Shown here one piece after another: positions 37,628-49,825 of a stretch of DNA of 64,000 nt. The position numbers and the translations under genes were made by a program. Every line of letters starts with the position of its first letter. Position 1 is the first letter of the stretch. The notes beneath the pieces were generated by a model. It saw only the letters and a list, made by a program, of their open reading frames with translations, ran no database searches and had not been told where the DNA came from. Source of the DNA: Asterias amurensis (Eukaryota; Echinodermata; Asteroidea; Forcipulatida; Asteriidae). The stretch spans positions 9,858,001 to 9,922,000 of the forward strand of contig NC_092663.1 in NCBI RefSeq assembly GCF_032118995.1, read 5' to 3'.

Positions 37628-40600
37628 GTACGGTACTTTTCTATTTTTCAGTGATTATGTTCTTGTACATTTTTCTTATGCTATATATAAACGAGGCTTA
37701 CTATGATTGTTTATGTTTAGATTCGAAGAATTTTCTCCCTCAATTGTTGATAAAAAGGGAAGCATTTTCAGTTTCTTTTGCCATTGCATCAGTGCGGAAA
37801 CCACTGCATCTGTTTCGTGAAAAAAAGTAACTGCGTTTTTTTCTAACCCCCGTGTGAAGTGAAATTTGCTTTCCCATATCTACTAATATTTCTTGACTTG
37901 TTATAATAAAAAATAAGTTGTTCTCTTTTTCGAATATCTTATTTATCTTGAAAATAACACTAACTAACAGTCACAGTGTAAATAAAAGTAAACAAGTTAG
38001 ATTTATAATTTTTTTTTTTAAATTAGCCTTAATTAAACAACGAACACGTACATATTGTGTAATGGTACGGTAAGGCAAGGCCAAGCAAGAGGTGTGCTGT
38101 GCAGGCTGGGCACAACTTGGCTGGGCAGTGTATTCGCAGCACACTGACCTGATTGAATTGTCGGTCACTTCGTACCCAAGTCTAAAAGCCCAGTTTTAAC
38201 TTCCTCCCGAGAGTGTGAGGAAAATGTTGACGTCATTGTTGAGACATCATCACAACACCAGCAGTAACAACACTAACAGACTCTGGGCAGGGCAGTTTGC
38301 CCAACCAGGGAATGTCTGACAGGAGTTGAGCACAGTTCAACTTTCAAGTTTTCAACTGTTACAAATTATTCTTAATCTTATCACATTCTGGGAGGTGTGA
38401 ACCGGGCTTTCTGTAACTGTTTATGTCAACCTACCTCCATGTGTCAATAATGTGGAACACTTCAGCAATAATAATAACTGGACAGGACGCAGACACTTCA
38501 CACATAAATTTGTGCAACAAGAGTGTTTTATTCTTTCAACACTCTCTTGCAACTTCGATGACCAATTGAGTCCAAACTTTCACGGATTTGTTATTTTAAT
38601 AAAATATGCGTGTTGGGAATGGGATACACCCAAATCATGGTCTCTTTCTTTGACAATCACCAACATGTCCAGTGCTTTTAATGACTTTTTTTGCTGCTAG
38701 AGGGCGCTGTTCGTTTATGAATGAGATCTTATGGGCGGATTGATATTAGTTTTAGACAGAGTCGCTCGGTTCATTCATAAAAATAACCGGATCTAATTTA
38801 TAGATGGCGATTTGCTTTATCTTTTGATCGTGATTGACTCTACGTGAAGGAAAACTTTCATAATCTTTGAACAAATTACATCAGAAATGTCATTGTTTTA
38901 ACTCTTTACGGAGGTGAGCTTAGTTAAATACTTAATTTATGTTGTTTATGCTGTCTTAATAGTAGTTTCATAAGGATTCAGACAGCAAATTTCTGTCAGT
39001 TGTCGCCCTGACGATTGCGGATAATAGGAATATCCGGTTACTTGGTTGTAATTACAGGACTATCCGGTTTATTAATAGGTATTCACGGTCCTTGCGGATA
39101 TCCGGTTAAGAAAAAAAAGGCATTCACGGTTACGGATAGGTAAACCTATTCGCCATTAACCGGATATTTGAATTATTCACCAAGGCCTACTTACGACAGT
39201 TTAGTTTATAAATCAGTACTATTCTGCTTGCTTTTGTGTATAACTATCGTATTGATTTGTAGGGTGGTCACGATAACAAGCTGGGTACCAATGATGGTGA
39301 GAACTCTAAGGGAACCAGCTCAACGTCAGAATCAATCAGGATAAAAGTCAGAGATGAAGTAAGTAATACAAAAAAACCACTCACACACCAGCTGTCGATT
39401 TTACCAAACTCTTCCAAACTTAGGATTAATCTGAGTTAAGTTCCTTAACCATAGTGCTGGGACGCACTAAACCCATCCTAAGTTAGAGGAATTACTTGTC
39501 CTAACTCAAGATGATAGGATTAATCCTAGCGTTAATTTGTGAAATCGGCTACTAACCCTACTGCCACTTTCACTCTTTCTGTCAAAAAAAAATGTATCCA
39601 TGTTTTTGATTAATAAAATACTACATAGGGATGACTGTATCAATCCACCACCTGTTCCCTCATTTTTACATAAAGGAATATCTCATTTAAATAAATGAAA
39701 TACTAATTTATTTCATATCGAATGAAAAAGCAATGGCAGGATTTGGAATTTTGTTTTCTCAAATACTAATTTAGTTCATAATGATTGAACAATTTTCCAT
39801 CAGATTTTGCATCGTTTTAACAAGAGTTCACCACTGAGGAAAATCTATGTTGAAAAATTAGCTTTTAGTTCTTGCTCCTTTTCTAGTTTGAAATATACCG
39901 AAACAGTGTTACTAATAAAAAGCAGGACAATGTTTTCTAAAGTGGTCTGGGTGCCTATGGGGAAAACCCCCCAAATAAACCCACAGGCCTGGGCTGTTTT
40001 CATTTGGCAACTTGGCTTTTCAATTGGAAAATCTTTAAAGGCACTGGAAAATATTGGTAATTGTCAAAGACTATTATGCTCTCCTGTTGTATCCCAACAT
40101 ATGCATAAAATAATAAGCCTTTGAAAATTTGGGCTCAATTGGTCATTGAATTTGCCAGAGAATAATGAAAGATAAAGCACCCTTGTTGCATTACTTTGTG
40201 TGCTTCCAGATGCATAATAAAAGGCTTCAGGCCTGAAGTCTTTTTAAAATATTTGAGTGAGAAATTTCCTCTTTCTCAAAAACTATGATACTCCAATTGC
40301 TTGTTACCAAGTTAGTTTTTATGCTCACAAATAGGGCCTAGTTTGAGTAAATACCAATATTAGTGCCCAGTGCGCTTAATGAGACGAGTAAAGATGGGGT
40401 ACCAGTCAATACGTGTAAAATATGTAGTGATTGTCTTGAAATGTGACGTTTGATTTTGTTGTCCCTTTTTTTTAGCTGGGTATGGAAGTCATTTTTAAAG
40501 TAAAGCTGAACACGGCGATGAGAAAAATCAAGGAAAAGTACTGTGAAAAAAGCGTGAGTAACTTCATTTTGTGATTTTTCAGCTGATTTCCTCGTATTTA

Positions 40601-42532
40601 TTATTTCTTTCCTGCATCAATGACTGTGGAAAAACCATTTTGATCAATATAGGGGCCTAATGGTGAATGAAAAAATACTCAGTATACAGTTAACCCTCCT
40701 TCTGTCTAACCATTCACAGGGCTGTATGCTTCGTTTTTGAAAGGGCAAGGGCACCAAGGCACATTCGTCTTGGTAAAGGGCACCCTATGATGAAATTGCA
40801 AATTTGTACTCAAGCATCTCAAGGGCACCAAGGCAATGACCAGGGGGCATCGCGGCAATCGCCTTCATTGCTTGCGTGAAGTATCAAGACTGCATTCAAT
40901 ATAATCCAATGTGGTTTTGAATGATGTACTATGCCAGCCTGTAATATGATATCATGTTGTAAATACACAGTACACAGTTAACCCTCCTACTGTTTGAACC
41001 ATCAATCCCCTGTTATGTAAATGAGACAAGACCCGCTGGAATTGTTCAGTCATAAGTTTTCTGGCCCGGCGCTTAAACCCCTGGTCTCAGGTATGTGGTC
41101 CACTGTAACATTCTAGCCCTGATTTTTCGGAAACTTTTACTTTGTAAAGTGATTTATGAAATATTCTTGATTTGTTTTGACAGACAAAACCCCCATCTAC
41201 AGTTAGGTTTCTCTTCGATGGTGAGACGGTAAATGATGACACAACACCGAAAGAGGTAAGTTTAGTTCATCTTTGTCTGGTTGACACAACCCAATGTCCA
41301 CAGATTTACATTAAAGACAGTGGACACTATTGGTAATTGTCAAAGACCAGTCTTCTCACTTGGTGTATATCAACATATGCATAAAATAACAAACCTGTGA
41401 AAACTTGAGCTCGATTGGTCATTGGAGTTCCGAGATAATGATGAAAGAAAAAACACCCTTGTCACACGAAGCTGTGTGCTTTTGAATGCTTGATTTTGAG
41501 ACCTCAAATTCTAAATCTGAGGTCTCGAAATCAAATTGTGGAAAATTACTTAGTTCTCGAAAACTACATTACTATAAAGGGAGCCGTTTCTTACAATGTT
41601 TTATACTATCAACCTCTCCCCATTACTCGTAATCAAGTACACATGCTAATAATTATTTTGAGTGACTACCACTAGTGTCCACTGCCTTTAAGGGGAGGGG
41701 GTTAAAGTGTTGCTTACATCCTCAATTGATCACCAAGTAAAGGATCAGGGTTTCACTATAAAAGCTCATTGAACATTAATCCCCAAGAGAAATATCTCTC
41801 AACTGGTCTTTTTCAAAAAAGATATTTCACAATGAGTTAAGCTCGATTCATACTTCCTGTGAATGCGAATGCGAAGCGAATGTTGATGACACGAATTCGC
41901 AATGAATAATTCACAGCAGTTCAACTGTGCTCAACTCACCTGCGAATAACGCTGCAAAAGGAGAGTTGTGACGTCAAATTCACGTCTAATTCGCATTCGC
42001 AAGAAGTATGAACAGAGCTTTAGCCTATTATTATTCACTTGAAAAACATGGGACAACTGGGCTTGTCCGGTCTTGAGGTTGTTGGCCCAAGGTCAGATCA
42101 CTGGCCTTGGCGCTGCGGTCCAGTGTTGATTTGTACCCAGTACATGAAATAACAAGATTGTAAATTTTTCTTATCAATCGACCGAGTCACAAGAAAATTT
42201 GAAAAAATCCCCTAAAATTTGATCATTGGTTCCGATTATTGACTTTCGGTTACTCATTTCTCAAAAGCTACACAATTATATGTTTGACCTTTTCAATTTT
42301 GCGCATACCCTTGAAGGTTTTCCCACTGTTGAGAAAAAAAGAAAAAAAGTTGAGGATTATAATTTCCAAAGCCAATTAGGCCCTTTTAACTGTATTTCTT
42401 ATTGACATGGCCAATAGACAGGTTCTTTATCATTTTGACTATGTTGATGTATTTCAGCTTGAGATGGAACCAGACGACATCATCGAAGTAGTCACGGCGC
42501 AGACAGGGGGATACCGACCATACCACAATTGA
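37616..42532 (+). CDS. SUMO: SUMO (small ubiquitin-like modifier), SUMO1-like, complete
   Basis: A ubiquitin-like protein joined to lysines on target proteins, mainly nuclear, through E1 (SAE1/UBA2) and UBC9 after a SENP protease trims the tail. Exons 37616-37627, 39263-39358, 40476-40553, 41184-41255 and 42458-42532 join in phase 0 throughout, giving 110 residues. A flexible acidic/Ser-rich N-terminus (1-28) precedes the fold: strand 1 IRIKV (29-33), strand 2 VIFKVK (41-46, the SIM-binding edge), helix MRKIKEKYC (51-59), VRFLFDG (69-75), TPKELEMEPDDIIEV (83-97), then QTGG (101-104) and tail YRPYHN. MSEQ at the start fits SUMO1's MSDQ. Segment lengths match SUMO1 without gaps. It is diverged where SUMO1 has conserved residues: RDELGM after strand 1, and VVTAQTGG before the diglycine. 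All splice sites are canonical and there is no stop, so it looks functional. A SUMO2/3 identity fits less well; a diverged extra paralogue is possible. Confidence 0.95.
37628..39262 (+). other. SUMO: SUMO intron 1
   Basis: 1.6 kb. A MITE family A fragment lies at 38527-38690 (CAACTTCGATGACCAATTGAG to GTCCAGTGCTTTTAA). Short GGATATCCGGTTA-type palindromic words recur at 39000-39180. Nothing else recognised. Confidence 0.7.
38527..38690 (-). repeat. MITE family A fragment
   Basis: Carries the reverse arm: GATGACCAATTGAGTCCAAA, TTTGTTATTTTAATAAAATATGC and ATGTCCAGTGCTTTTAA. The opposite arm is absent. Confidence 0.6.
39263..39358 (+). CDS. SUMO: SUMO exon 2
   Basis: Residues 5-36: flexible N-terminus and strand 1 (SESIRIKVRDE). 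Acceptor GATTTGTAG, donor GTAAGT. 96 nt, phase 0. Confidence 0.94.
39395..39550. mobile_element. Foldback family D, copy 3, in SUMO intron 2
   Basis: GTCGATTTTACCAAACTCTTCC at the left to AGGATTAATCCTAGCGTTAA, TTTGTGAAATCGGC at the right. More diverged than the others. Confidence 0.55.
40035..40379. mobile_element. MITE family A, degraded copy in SUMO intron 2
   Basis: TTTAAAGGCACTGGAAAATATTGG at the left, TAGTGCCCAGTGCGCTTAA at the right, central GGCTTCAGGCCTGAAGTC palindrome. Several substitutions against the 41311 copy. Confidence 0.72.
40476..40553 (+). CDS. SUMO: SUMO exon 3
   Basis: Residues 37-62: LGMEVIFKVKLNTAMR, KIKEKYCEKS; strand 2 and the main helix. Acceptor CTTTTTTTTAG, donor GTGAGT. 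78 nt, phase 0. Confidence 0.95.
41184..41255 (+). CDS. SUMO: SUMO exon 4
   Basis: Residues 63-86: TKPPSTVRFLFDGET, VNDDTTPKE. Acceptor TTTTGACAG, donor GTAAGT. 72 nt, phase 0. Confidence 0.95.
41311..41691. mobile_element. MITE family A, full copy in SUMO intron 4
   Basis: TTAAAGACAGTGGACACTATT to TAGTGTCCACTGCCTTTAA, with central GAGACCTCAAATTC palindrome. It lies 55 bp downstream of the exon-4 donor. Confidence 0.83.
41838..42022. mobile_element. Foldback family F, copy 2, in SUMO intron 4
   Basis: AAGCTCGATTCATACTTCCTG to AGAAGTATGAACAGAGCTTTA, with GAATGCGAATGCGAAGCGAA inside. Same family as 31684-31870. Confidence 0.72.
42458..42532 (+). CDS. SUMO: SUMO exon 5 with stop
   Basis: Residues 87-110: LEMEPDDIIEVVTAQTGG, then YRPYHN and TGA. 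Acceptor GATGTATTTCAG. It contains the diglycine at 103-104 that becomes the conjugation end after tail removal. Confidence 0.95.
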   Translation, partial: LEMEPDDIIEVVTAQTGGYRPYHN

Positions 42533-42888
42533 TAACTGGTACTATTTAATTTTTGAATTTTTTTTTCCTTGCTGTAGTTTTTTTTATTCATACTTCATGC
42601 AAACACAAAGTAAAAGTTTGAAATCCTAAGATTTTTCGGCACACTATTCGAACGTACCACGGAGCGAATCGTGTGCTTGAAGCTCGTTTTTTTTTTTCAA
42701 CGTCAAGTTGGAGAGAATTTGTATGAAGTATGAGTTGGCTTTTACAATGTAACAGAATCAGGTGAAGTTTTGGAAAAGGAACCTATAACAAAAGAGAACA
42801 ATAGGGTCCACGGTTGGAAAGTGTGTACAAAACCAATGGGAGATGTTGCAAAAAACAGCGGTGTTAACAAAAGAGGGCAATAGGAGGT

Positions 42889-43277
42889 GCACGATTGCAG
42901 GCATATACAAACTCTCGATTTATTTTAATCACGATATATCGCCGACAATATATCGCGATATTCGATATAATCGCAATTAATTAAATTTTGACATCATCAG
43001 TCTTCAAACTCCCAGTGAAAGTAGTAGAAGAGACAGTTATAGCATAAGAGAGGTGTTCTAATGACCTATTCTTCTGGTTTTATTCCAAACCTATGGGGTG
43101 CAAGATGTCTCAGCTAAGAAATACATCGCGATATTGCGATACTTAATCGACATCGCGATATATCGCGATATATCGCGATATACCGATATTTCGATTAAAA
43201 CCAAATCGATCCGATATCGAAATCGTTTCCAAATTAGTATCGCGATATTCGATAATATCGTGGTATCGCCCAAGCTT
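42889..43277. mobile_element. hAT-like ATCGATATCGC MITE, second copy (reversed)
   Basis: Flanked by AATAGGAGGT on both sides (42879-42888 and 43278-43287). The right end TATCGCCCAAGCTT matches the copy at 25649-26036; the left end has diverged. The core GACATCATCAGTCTTC and CCTATGGGGTGCAAGATGTC is the reverse of the first copy. Confidence 0.82.
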
Positions 43278-43364
43278 AATAGGAGGTCTAAGGTACATCT
43301 GGCATGAAACTGCCAGCATCTCAAGGCCGGTATCTGTCATTGCTTACATACCCTGCCGTCGATT

Positions 43365-43518
43365 TCACAAAGAGTTAGGATTCGTCTTATCTCGAGTTAG
43401 AACGAGTAACGTCCTAACTTGGGATCAATCTTAAGGTCTGCAGGCTACAGTGCAGGGTTGGGACTTGTCCTAAGTCATAAGATTAATCCTTAGTTAGGAA
43501 GAGTTTTGTGAAATTGCG
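43365..43518. mobile_element. Foldback family D, copy 4
   Basis: CGATTTCACAAAGAGTTAGG at the left to TTAGGAAGAGTTTTGTGAAATTG at the right; TATCTCGAGTTAGAACGAGT inside. Confidence 0.75.
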
Positions 43519-45537
43519 CATTAACAAGGGGTCTATTATATTACACTGTCCACGACTGACACAGCAGGACAAACATGTAGACGACGATTGACTTTAGCAT
43601 TCTCCAGGTTCTATTACTTCATCCGAAATAAATAACTTGTCTTACTATTTTAAGAAGTAGCATTGTCATCTAAGAGTGTTATATTTTGATGTAAACAAAT
43701 TATCTTTCAATGGGAAGGAAGGTACAATACTTATCGTAAACTGCAGTCGATTTTTGGAGATTCATACGCGACATGCTTTTATTGATATAATACTTCGCCC
43801 GCAATAATTTGGTAAGATGTTTCTTACATTTCCATCTTTTGCATTAAATAAAACTCAATTTCTTTACCAAAGTGTTATCCTACCATTAAGTGTTGAATGA
43901 AGGATGAACAAATCATTGCAAAAGCAGTATTGTATCTTCCCTCCTTTGTGTTTATTACCAGAACTGATTGTGTTTCATCTTTCTAATTTTTCCTGTTTGT
44001 GGTACCAGGTTATTTCACTAAAACCATAAAGTTTTTTTTGTAGGTTTGTTTGGTGTTGAAAGTCTCCTGGGTGGGTTGGGAATGGTCGGAGGTTGGGGAA
44101 ATTAAAAAATGTGCTGCATTGAAATGAATAATGTTGGATGAATTTTTCCTGTCAGTTTGAAGCAAGGACATCCTTCTAACAACATGTTTGTTTGTGGCAG
44201 TTACATGTATGGGGTTTTTAAGAATGCAAATGTAATGTACAGATTTAGTGCTAGTTTATTATTAATTAAATGTACAGGACATAATCAAATTGTTGACCGC
44301 TTGAGGGCGCTGTCAGTAGCCATATTCCTTGTGTCACGATTGTTGATGGCCTTTATGTTGTTTTCATGTATCAATGGCCAAATAAGTAATGCTAATACAA
44401 CAATGGATCAAACAAGTTTGTTTAGAAGTCGATTGATTTTGGTCACGCACTTCCTCCAAGCGATCAAAAATACTGCGAGTTGCATGTAGCTGTGCAAGCT
44501 TTACCTGTTTGTTGACCATTATCAGGCTGTTGTCGTCTTTGCTATTAAGTACCCTGTCTCCACGAATACAAATGCATCTGAATTTTTCAAAAGGGGCCAT
44601 ACTAAATTACCTTCGAGCCTCAGTTTAGTGTACAATGAATGAATTGAAGGAAAAGTAAAATGGCTGCATCTTCATACAAATCAAATGAATAAAAACAAAT
44701 TTCCAATATTCAGATAAGTTTTTCACTGCAAATGTTCTCATTTTTTTTACAAATTTTTCTCTGAGTTTGCCAACAAGCAACTGTTCTAAAGATTAAAAGA
44801 ACACATGTTACCAAGTTTTAGGGAATTTTTCTAAATTTTGAGTACACATATTGAGTCTTTTTTGTATAGAACCATTTATGGGTTACAAGGAAGTTTACCA
44901 TAGAATGATTTCACCAAGTGGAAAGATTGAACTTAACTGTGTATCAAATTAAGTATGATGTCACAATACAAATCACTATGGTGATACGGACAACTCATCT
45001 TAAGATGAAGCTTTGTGAATCTTAGCCAAGACATGCAACTTTTTAGCTGATTTCTTCATTAATGTTGTCTCGGCTGTTCTATTGAACAGTTCTACTGTAG
45101 TGAAAGTTTCCGTTTTTTATTTGACAAACTGAAGTTGCTCGCATGATGCCACACCTTTTTTGTCTTTCCATTATCCAGTTTGGACAGCCAACAAGTAAAT
45201 GTCTTGATTTTAAAATGCGTACCCGCAAAACTTATTTGTTATTATGTAATTCCTCACTTTCCTTCCCTAAACATGTACATGCATGGGTGTAAAATTTGTA
45301 TGCATATAACAGAAAGATGAATGTCCATTTTAAGAATAATTTTTGAAATAAAATTCTACATGTATTATGTCTATGAAAAAAGACTGCATTGAGTGTTTTG
45401 TTATTTCAAAGGCTTGGTTTCTGGAAGTGCTTTTTTTGTCATGTTCTTTTTGGAGTTTTATGTTTAAGATTTTTCACTTAAACCCACATAATTTGGCAAT
45501 GGATGTTTGCTAGTGCGAGAACAACTGTTTTACTCAT

Positions 45538-45892
45538 TTAAAGGGAAGGTACACGTCTGGTAATTACTCAAAACAAACATTAACTTAAAAACTGACTTGG
45601 TAATGAGCATTGGAGAGCTGTTGATAGTATAAAACATTGTTGGAAACGACTCCCTCTGAAGTAACTTAGTTTTTGGGAAAGAGGTAATTTCTCACTAAAA
45701 TATTAAAAGACTTCTAGCTAGAAGTCTTTTATTCCTATCTGAAAGCACACGAACTCGTCCAACAAGGGTGTTTTTTCTTTCATCTTCTTGCAACTTCGAT
45801 GACCGATTGAGCCCAAATCTTCACAGGCTTGTTATTTTATGCCAAGTTAGAACACTGGTCTTTAACAATTACCAATGGTGTACACTGCCTTA
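45538..45892. mobile_element. MITE family A, degraded copy
   Basis: TTTAAAGGGAAGGTACACGTCTGG to ACCAATGGTGTACACTGCCTTA with a CTTCTAGCTAGAAG centre. Between family A and the 1261-1618 element in sequence. Confidence 0.65.
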
Positions 45893-46099
45893 TGACAAAA
45901 ATCCATGTCATTTCAAGCAACGATATTTTTAACTGAAGTTTTCCCACCGTGTTAGCAAGTATTTAGTAGACTGCACTCATACCCCCCCTTCCTAACCATT
46001 GGCGACTTTAATCAAGAAGAAAATGGAATTTGTGAAAATGGCCTTTGAACAAAACCTTTTCTGTTGTGTAAGAATGTGTGCTTAATATACATGTTATAC

Positions 46100-46402
46100 T
46101 TGATTTATTTTTTATGCAAGTCACCAGACACACAAGGCCTGAAGGCCACTTCAAGGTGTGGGCGTCAATGGTTTTTGTCCAGAGGCCTATGCCACCTACT
46201 CCTAGTGCTGAAACAGGGTTACCCCTTTTACAGTCCATACAGATGTAGGCTTGGGTATCATCAGTCCGAAGCCTGGCTGGTAGAGCAGAAAGCACTACCT
46301 CCCCAATTTTATGTAGCAAGTGTCACAAACGGGATTCGAACCCACACTCTGCTGATCAAACACCAGAGCTTGAATCCGGTGCTCTTAACCGCTCGCCCAT
46401 GA
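46100..46402 (-). mobile_element. tRNA-derived SINE, family 1 head with a different body
   Basis: On the minus strand the head GTCATGGGCGAGCGGTTAAG...GGGTTCGAATCCCG resembles the SINEs at 50984 and 62944, including the tRNA-Leu/Ser-like long variable arm. The body is different (ACTGATGATACCCAAGCC, GGGGTAACCCTGTTTCAGC). A related body piece is at about 30470-30530. Confidence 0.65.
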
Positions 46403-46929
46403 CATTGTCAAACAATGAGGTCACCAGCGGTTGTTTCTGTCCAAACAGTTCAGAAATGAAAGGGTTGACCAATGTTGTTCATACTCTTCTCAAGACCGTT
46501 CTCGCCTTTGGACCTCCAGGTCTCAACTACAACACTGCTCTGTAGCACTCTGAACAAAAAGGACACAAAAGTGTAAAAACAATATTTTCTTTTCTTCATT
46601 GAAGTTTTTATTATCAACAGCATGACTTTACACAAAACTTCACAAAGTCTTGTCGAATTTTAATGTTTTTTATTTTGTGTTATTTACATGATCACAAATC
46701 ACAAAAAAGGTTAACATTTCTGGTAAGGGTGTGTCCCAACCCTGTGATAAAAGGTTGACAGTCTCCATCCACCTTGTACCCAACCTTGGGTACAAGACAT
46801 TGACCCCTGCTAACACAGCTGCTTGTGCACAAGAAATGGCAAAGAACCACACAAATATTATGCTTTGAAGAAAAAGGTTTCCATTTAACACTGTTGTACA
46901 ATGTGACGTCTGGAAATAGTGATTAAATA

Positions 46930-47065
46930 TTTTCTGCTCAGCAAAAATAAGCACGATACCAGTCACAGATTGCGCACATGACACAGTATTTTAGCAGGTA
47001 ACCTTAATCTGGTAAGCATATTTTTGTTGTGCTTAGATACTTGTGTTTGAGCAACTCTATGAAAT
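46930..47065. repeat. MITE family G fragment
   Basis: TTTTCTGCTCAGCAAAAATAAGC, GGTAACCTTAATCTGGTAAGC and GAGCAACTCTATGAAATAGC; same arrangement as 28990-29120. Confidence 0.45.
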
Positions 47066-48179
47066 AGCACCCTGGTGTTCACACATACTGCAACTGCCAA
47101 ATTCTTCGGAAACCCCCTTTGTTGAAAAGCTTGAAGGGTGCCGGGGGGTTGAGGTGTTAAGAACATGCAAACCATGGAAACAAGGTTGAGATCAGAACTC
47201 TTTCCCCATAGAGCAGTCATGGATGAATGCTTTCCAAGCAATCGAATCATAATTTCTTTGAAAACATTATTAGTACACAAACCTGACTTTCAGGGAAAAA
47301 ATATTTTATACAACGATAAAAAAATACACAAAAACAAAGATAACATCCACAAACATGACAAAATATCTGATTGTACATGTACCTGTAAACCAAATATCCA
47401 CCATGCTTGAAGGCCATAGTCAAAATAAAAAATGTTTTGTGGGTTTGAACTGTACGAGAATGTGGCAGTGACGTTAGAATGTTCCCTCTATCATAAAAAA
47501 CCCTGTAAAACAAAAAAGACAAACAAACAAAAACACACCCAAAAAACATAAATGGCTGAATGCAATCTGCTGATCTGAACGAAGAGTGGGGAAAAAGTTG
47601 ACTAGGTTGAAAATCCCTAAACTGTTTGTGTTTAAAAAAAAAAATACACCATTGAATGTTGTTCTGCAGTATATCGTTCTCTTCATATACATAACCAAGT
47701 ATTAAATGGTTTAAAAAGATAGTTTAAGTCGATTCTGTAGTTGAGGCACATCTGAAAGGTGGGTAGGGTTGTGTCGTGGGAAAGAGGGGAGCTGCACCAT
47801 TTTGGGTTGTTCCCCCCATTTGAAACATCAACAACAAGTTTGACAAATTCGAAAAAAAAAACTGACTTTAAAAAGATGTTTTGTATGTGCATCCAAACTC
47901 CCGAAGCCCTAAACCATAAGGTATACATAGATTGCAATATGCGTCATTGAAAGCCTTCTTTGTTGTAAAACAATAGAAAAGTGTGCGCACGTGCACGCTA
48001 CGCACAGCTCTCGGCCAACGATATCTCTTCACGCGTTCACATTTCATCAAAGATAGTCCAATGGCGTCTATTGCAATCCATCTATCTTGAGTTGGACCCA
48101 AACACATCCTTCCAAAATCCTCCACCGTTTGAAATCTCCACATTAAATCCTTCAGACTTTGTCAAAAAATACTAATAAC

Positions 48180-48345
48180 GGCCTGACGTTACGACTCTTG
48201 CAGAGTTTTTCTGAAAGGCCTCCTCAGAGGCAGAGTCTTTCTCTGCTTCCAAGAAAGACTCTGCCAAGGTCAAAATGTCTGGCCACTATCTGTTGCATTT
48301 ATACCAACAGGTCCTTTTGGTTGGTAAGCAGTTTGCAACTTTGAC
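48180..48345. repeat. GACGTTACGACTCTTGCAGAG palindromic motif copy
   Basis: CGGCCTGACGTTACGACTCT and, inverted, CAAGAAAGACTCTGCCAAGG with TGTCTGGCC flank a CCTCCTCAGAGG centre. It ends in ACCAACAGGTCCTTTTGG, also seen near the 34133 copy. Confidence 0.55.
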
Positions 48346-48599
48346 TTCAAACTTTGATACATTGGAATGCCTTACTCCACTTTTTAGTCGCAGCCTTTGT
48401 GCAGTCCGGCTGGGCAGAATTGAGAATTAAATCAAACTCAAGAGAGAACAAATGTTTTGGAAGGTACAGTCTTCTCGGCTCTTGTTTTAAATAGCACTCA
48501 AAGAGGTTTTGCTAATAAACAGTGCATTCTGAAGCCATAAACAGTGCATTCTGAAGCCCTGAATCTCATTTCTACTTTGTATTTCTTTGAGCTGTCAAC

Positions 48600-48992
48600 T
48601 TTAAAGGAACACGTTGCCTTGGATAGGTCGAGTTGGTCTTTGAAAAGCGTTTGTAACCATTTTTTATAAAATGCATATGGGTAGAAAGATGTTGTAAAAG
48701 TAGAATACAATGATCCACACAAATATGCCTCAAAATTGTGTGGTTTTCCTTTTACCTCGTCGACTAACATGTCGGCCATTTATGGGGGCCAAAATTTTGA
48801 CTCCCATAAATGGCCGACCATGTTAGTTCGCACAGTAGAAGGAAAACCACGCAATTTCGAGGCAAACTTGTGTGGATCATTGTATTCTACTTTTACAACA
48901 TCTTTCCAACCAAATGCATTTTAAAAAAAAAACGGTTACAAACGCTTTTGTTTCGACCAACTCGTCCGATCCAAGGCACTGGTTCCTTTAAA
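48600..48992. mobile_element. Foldback family C, second full palindrome
   Basis: TTTAAAGGAACACGTTGCCTT to AAGGCACTGGTTCCTTTAAA, centre CATAAATGGCCGAC with its mirror. 393 bp, close to the copy at 21114-21497. Confidence 0.87.
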
Positions 48993-49689
48993 CAGCATTC
49001 CTGTTTACAAAAAGTCCAAGTGACCTTGAGAGTCAACTGCAACTTGACAGTCAACTGTAATTTGAGGAGAGAAAAGATGATTTGGGATTCATGGGACTCG
49101 ATTCCCAAAAAACCTTTGATTTGTTCCCAGTGATAATTGACAACTATGATTGTTCTTTATACATGTTGATAAATGTACATAACTACAGATATATACACTT
49201 TTATGTAAAGTCAGGCCTGATCCTTCTTAGAGGCACTTGCCCAGGTGCCCCAGGTCATTGCCTTGGTGCCCTTTGAAACAATAATGTACAAATTCCTCAT
49301 GGAGGTGACATTTACACAGGAAAGAACACCTCGGTGCCCCTGCCCCTTCAATACTGAAGCATCAGGCCTGAAAAGTGAAAATTGTTTTGTATTTTACATA
49401 GATACTTTAAAACGTTTATACATGTACACATTGTGACTTCTTTAAACACTTTTTACAACTCTTTCCCAAAAAGGCCTCCATGTTGGAATGTATCATTTTG
49501 ATTCGTCTGCCCAACAGAAGCAGACATCTTATTATCGGCCTCAAAGTCAATTTTCAGAGCCCATGGAAGTCTCTTGTGACACCTCATTACCAGTCCATTA
49601 TGTGTAAAATCGACTTTTCGGGCTATTTTATAAGAACTCTTTTTAAGATTCTCCGAAAACAAACGAAATGGAAGTTACAAGAGTATCAT

Positions 49690-49825
49690 GCTCATTTCAT
49701 TTTAGATTTACCCACATACACCAATGTTTTTTAACACTGTATACTCAGTACTTTCCAGATTTCTGTGAAAAAACCACAGGCATATAACTCAGGTGGGATT
49801 CAAACCCATGACCCTTTTAATATCA
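49690..49825 (-). repeat. SINE family 2 fragment
   Basis: CACTGTATACTCAGTACTTTCC and TCAGGTGGGATTCAAACCCA match the body and B-box region of the SINE at 24979-25460. Confidence 0.65.

Larger units (their letters stand above)
42533..45365 (+). other. SUMO: SUMO 3' flank / probable long 3' UTR
   Basis: No coding sequence. Two candidate polyadenylation signals AATAAA lie at 43847-43852 and 45347-45352, the second followed by a TGT-rich stretch. A hAT-like MITE and a foldback D sit here, so they would be part of the transcript if the distal site is used. Which site is used cannot be told from sequence. Confidence 0.5.

Noticed and set aside
37251..37706. 151-codon frame overlapping the SUMO start
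   Set aside because: It is out of frame with MSEQ and runs over the exon 1 donor; likely 5' UTR and intron.
43091..43340. Isoleucine/arginine/tyrosine-rich frames
   Set aside because: Translated ATCGATATCGC repeats of the hAT-like MITE.
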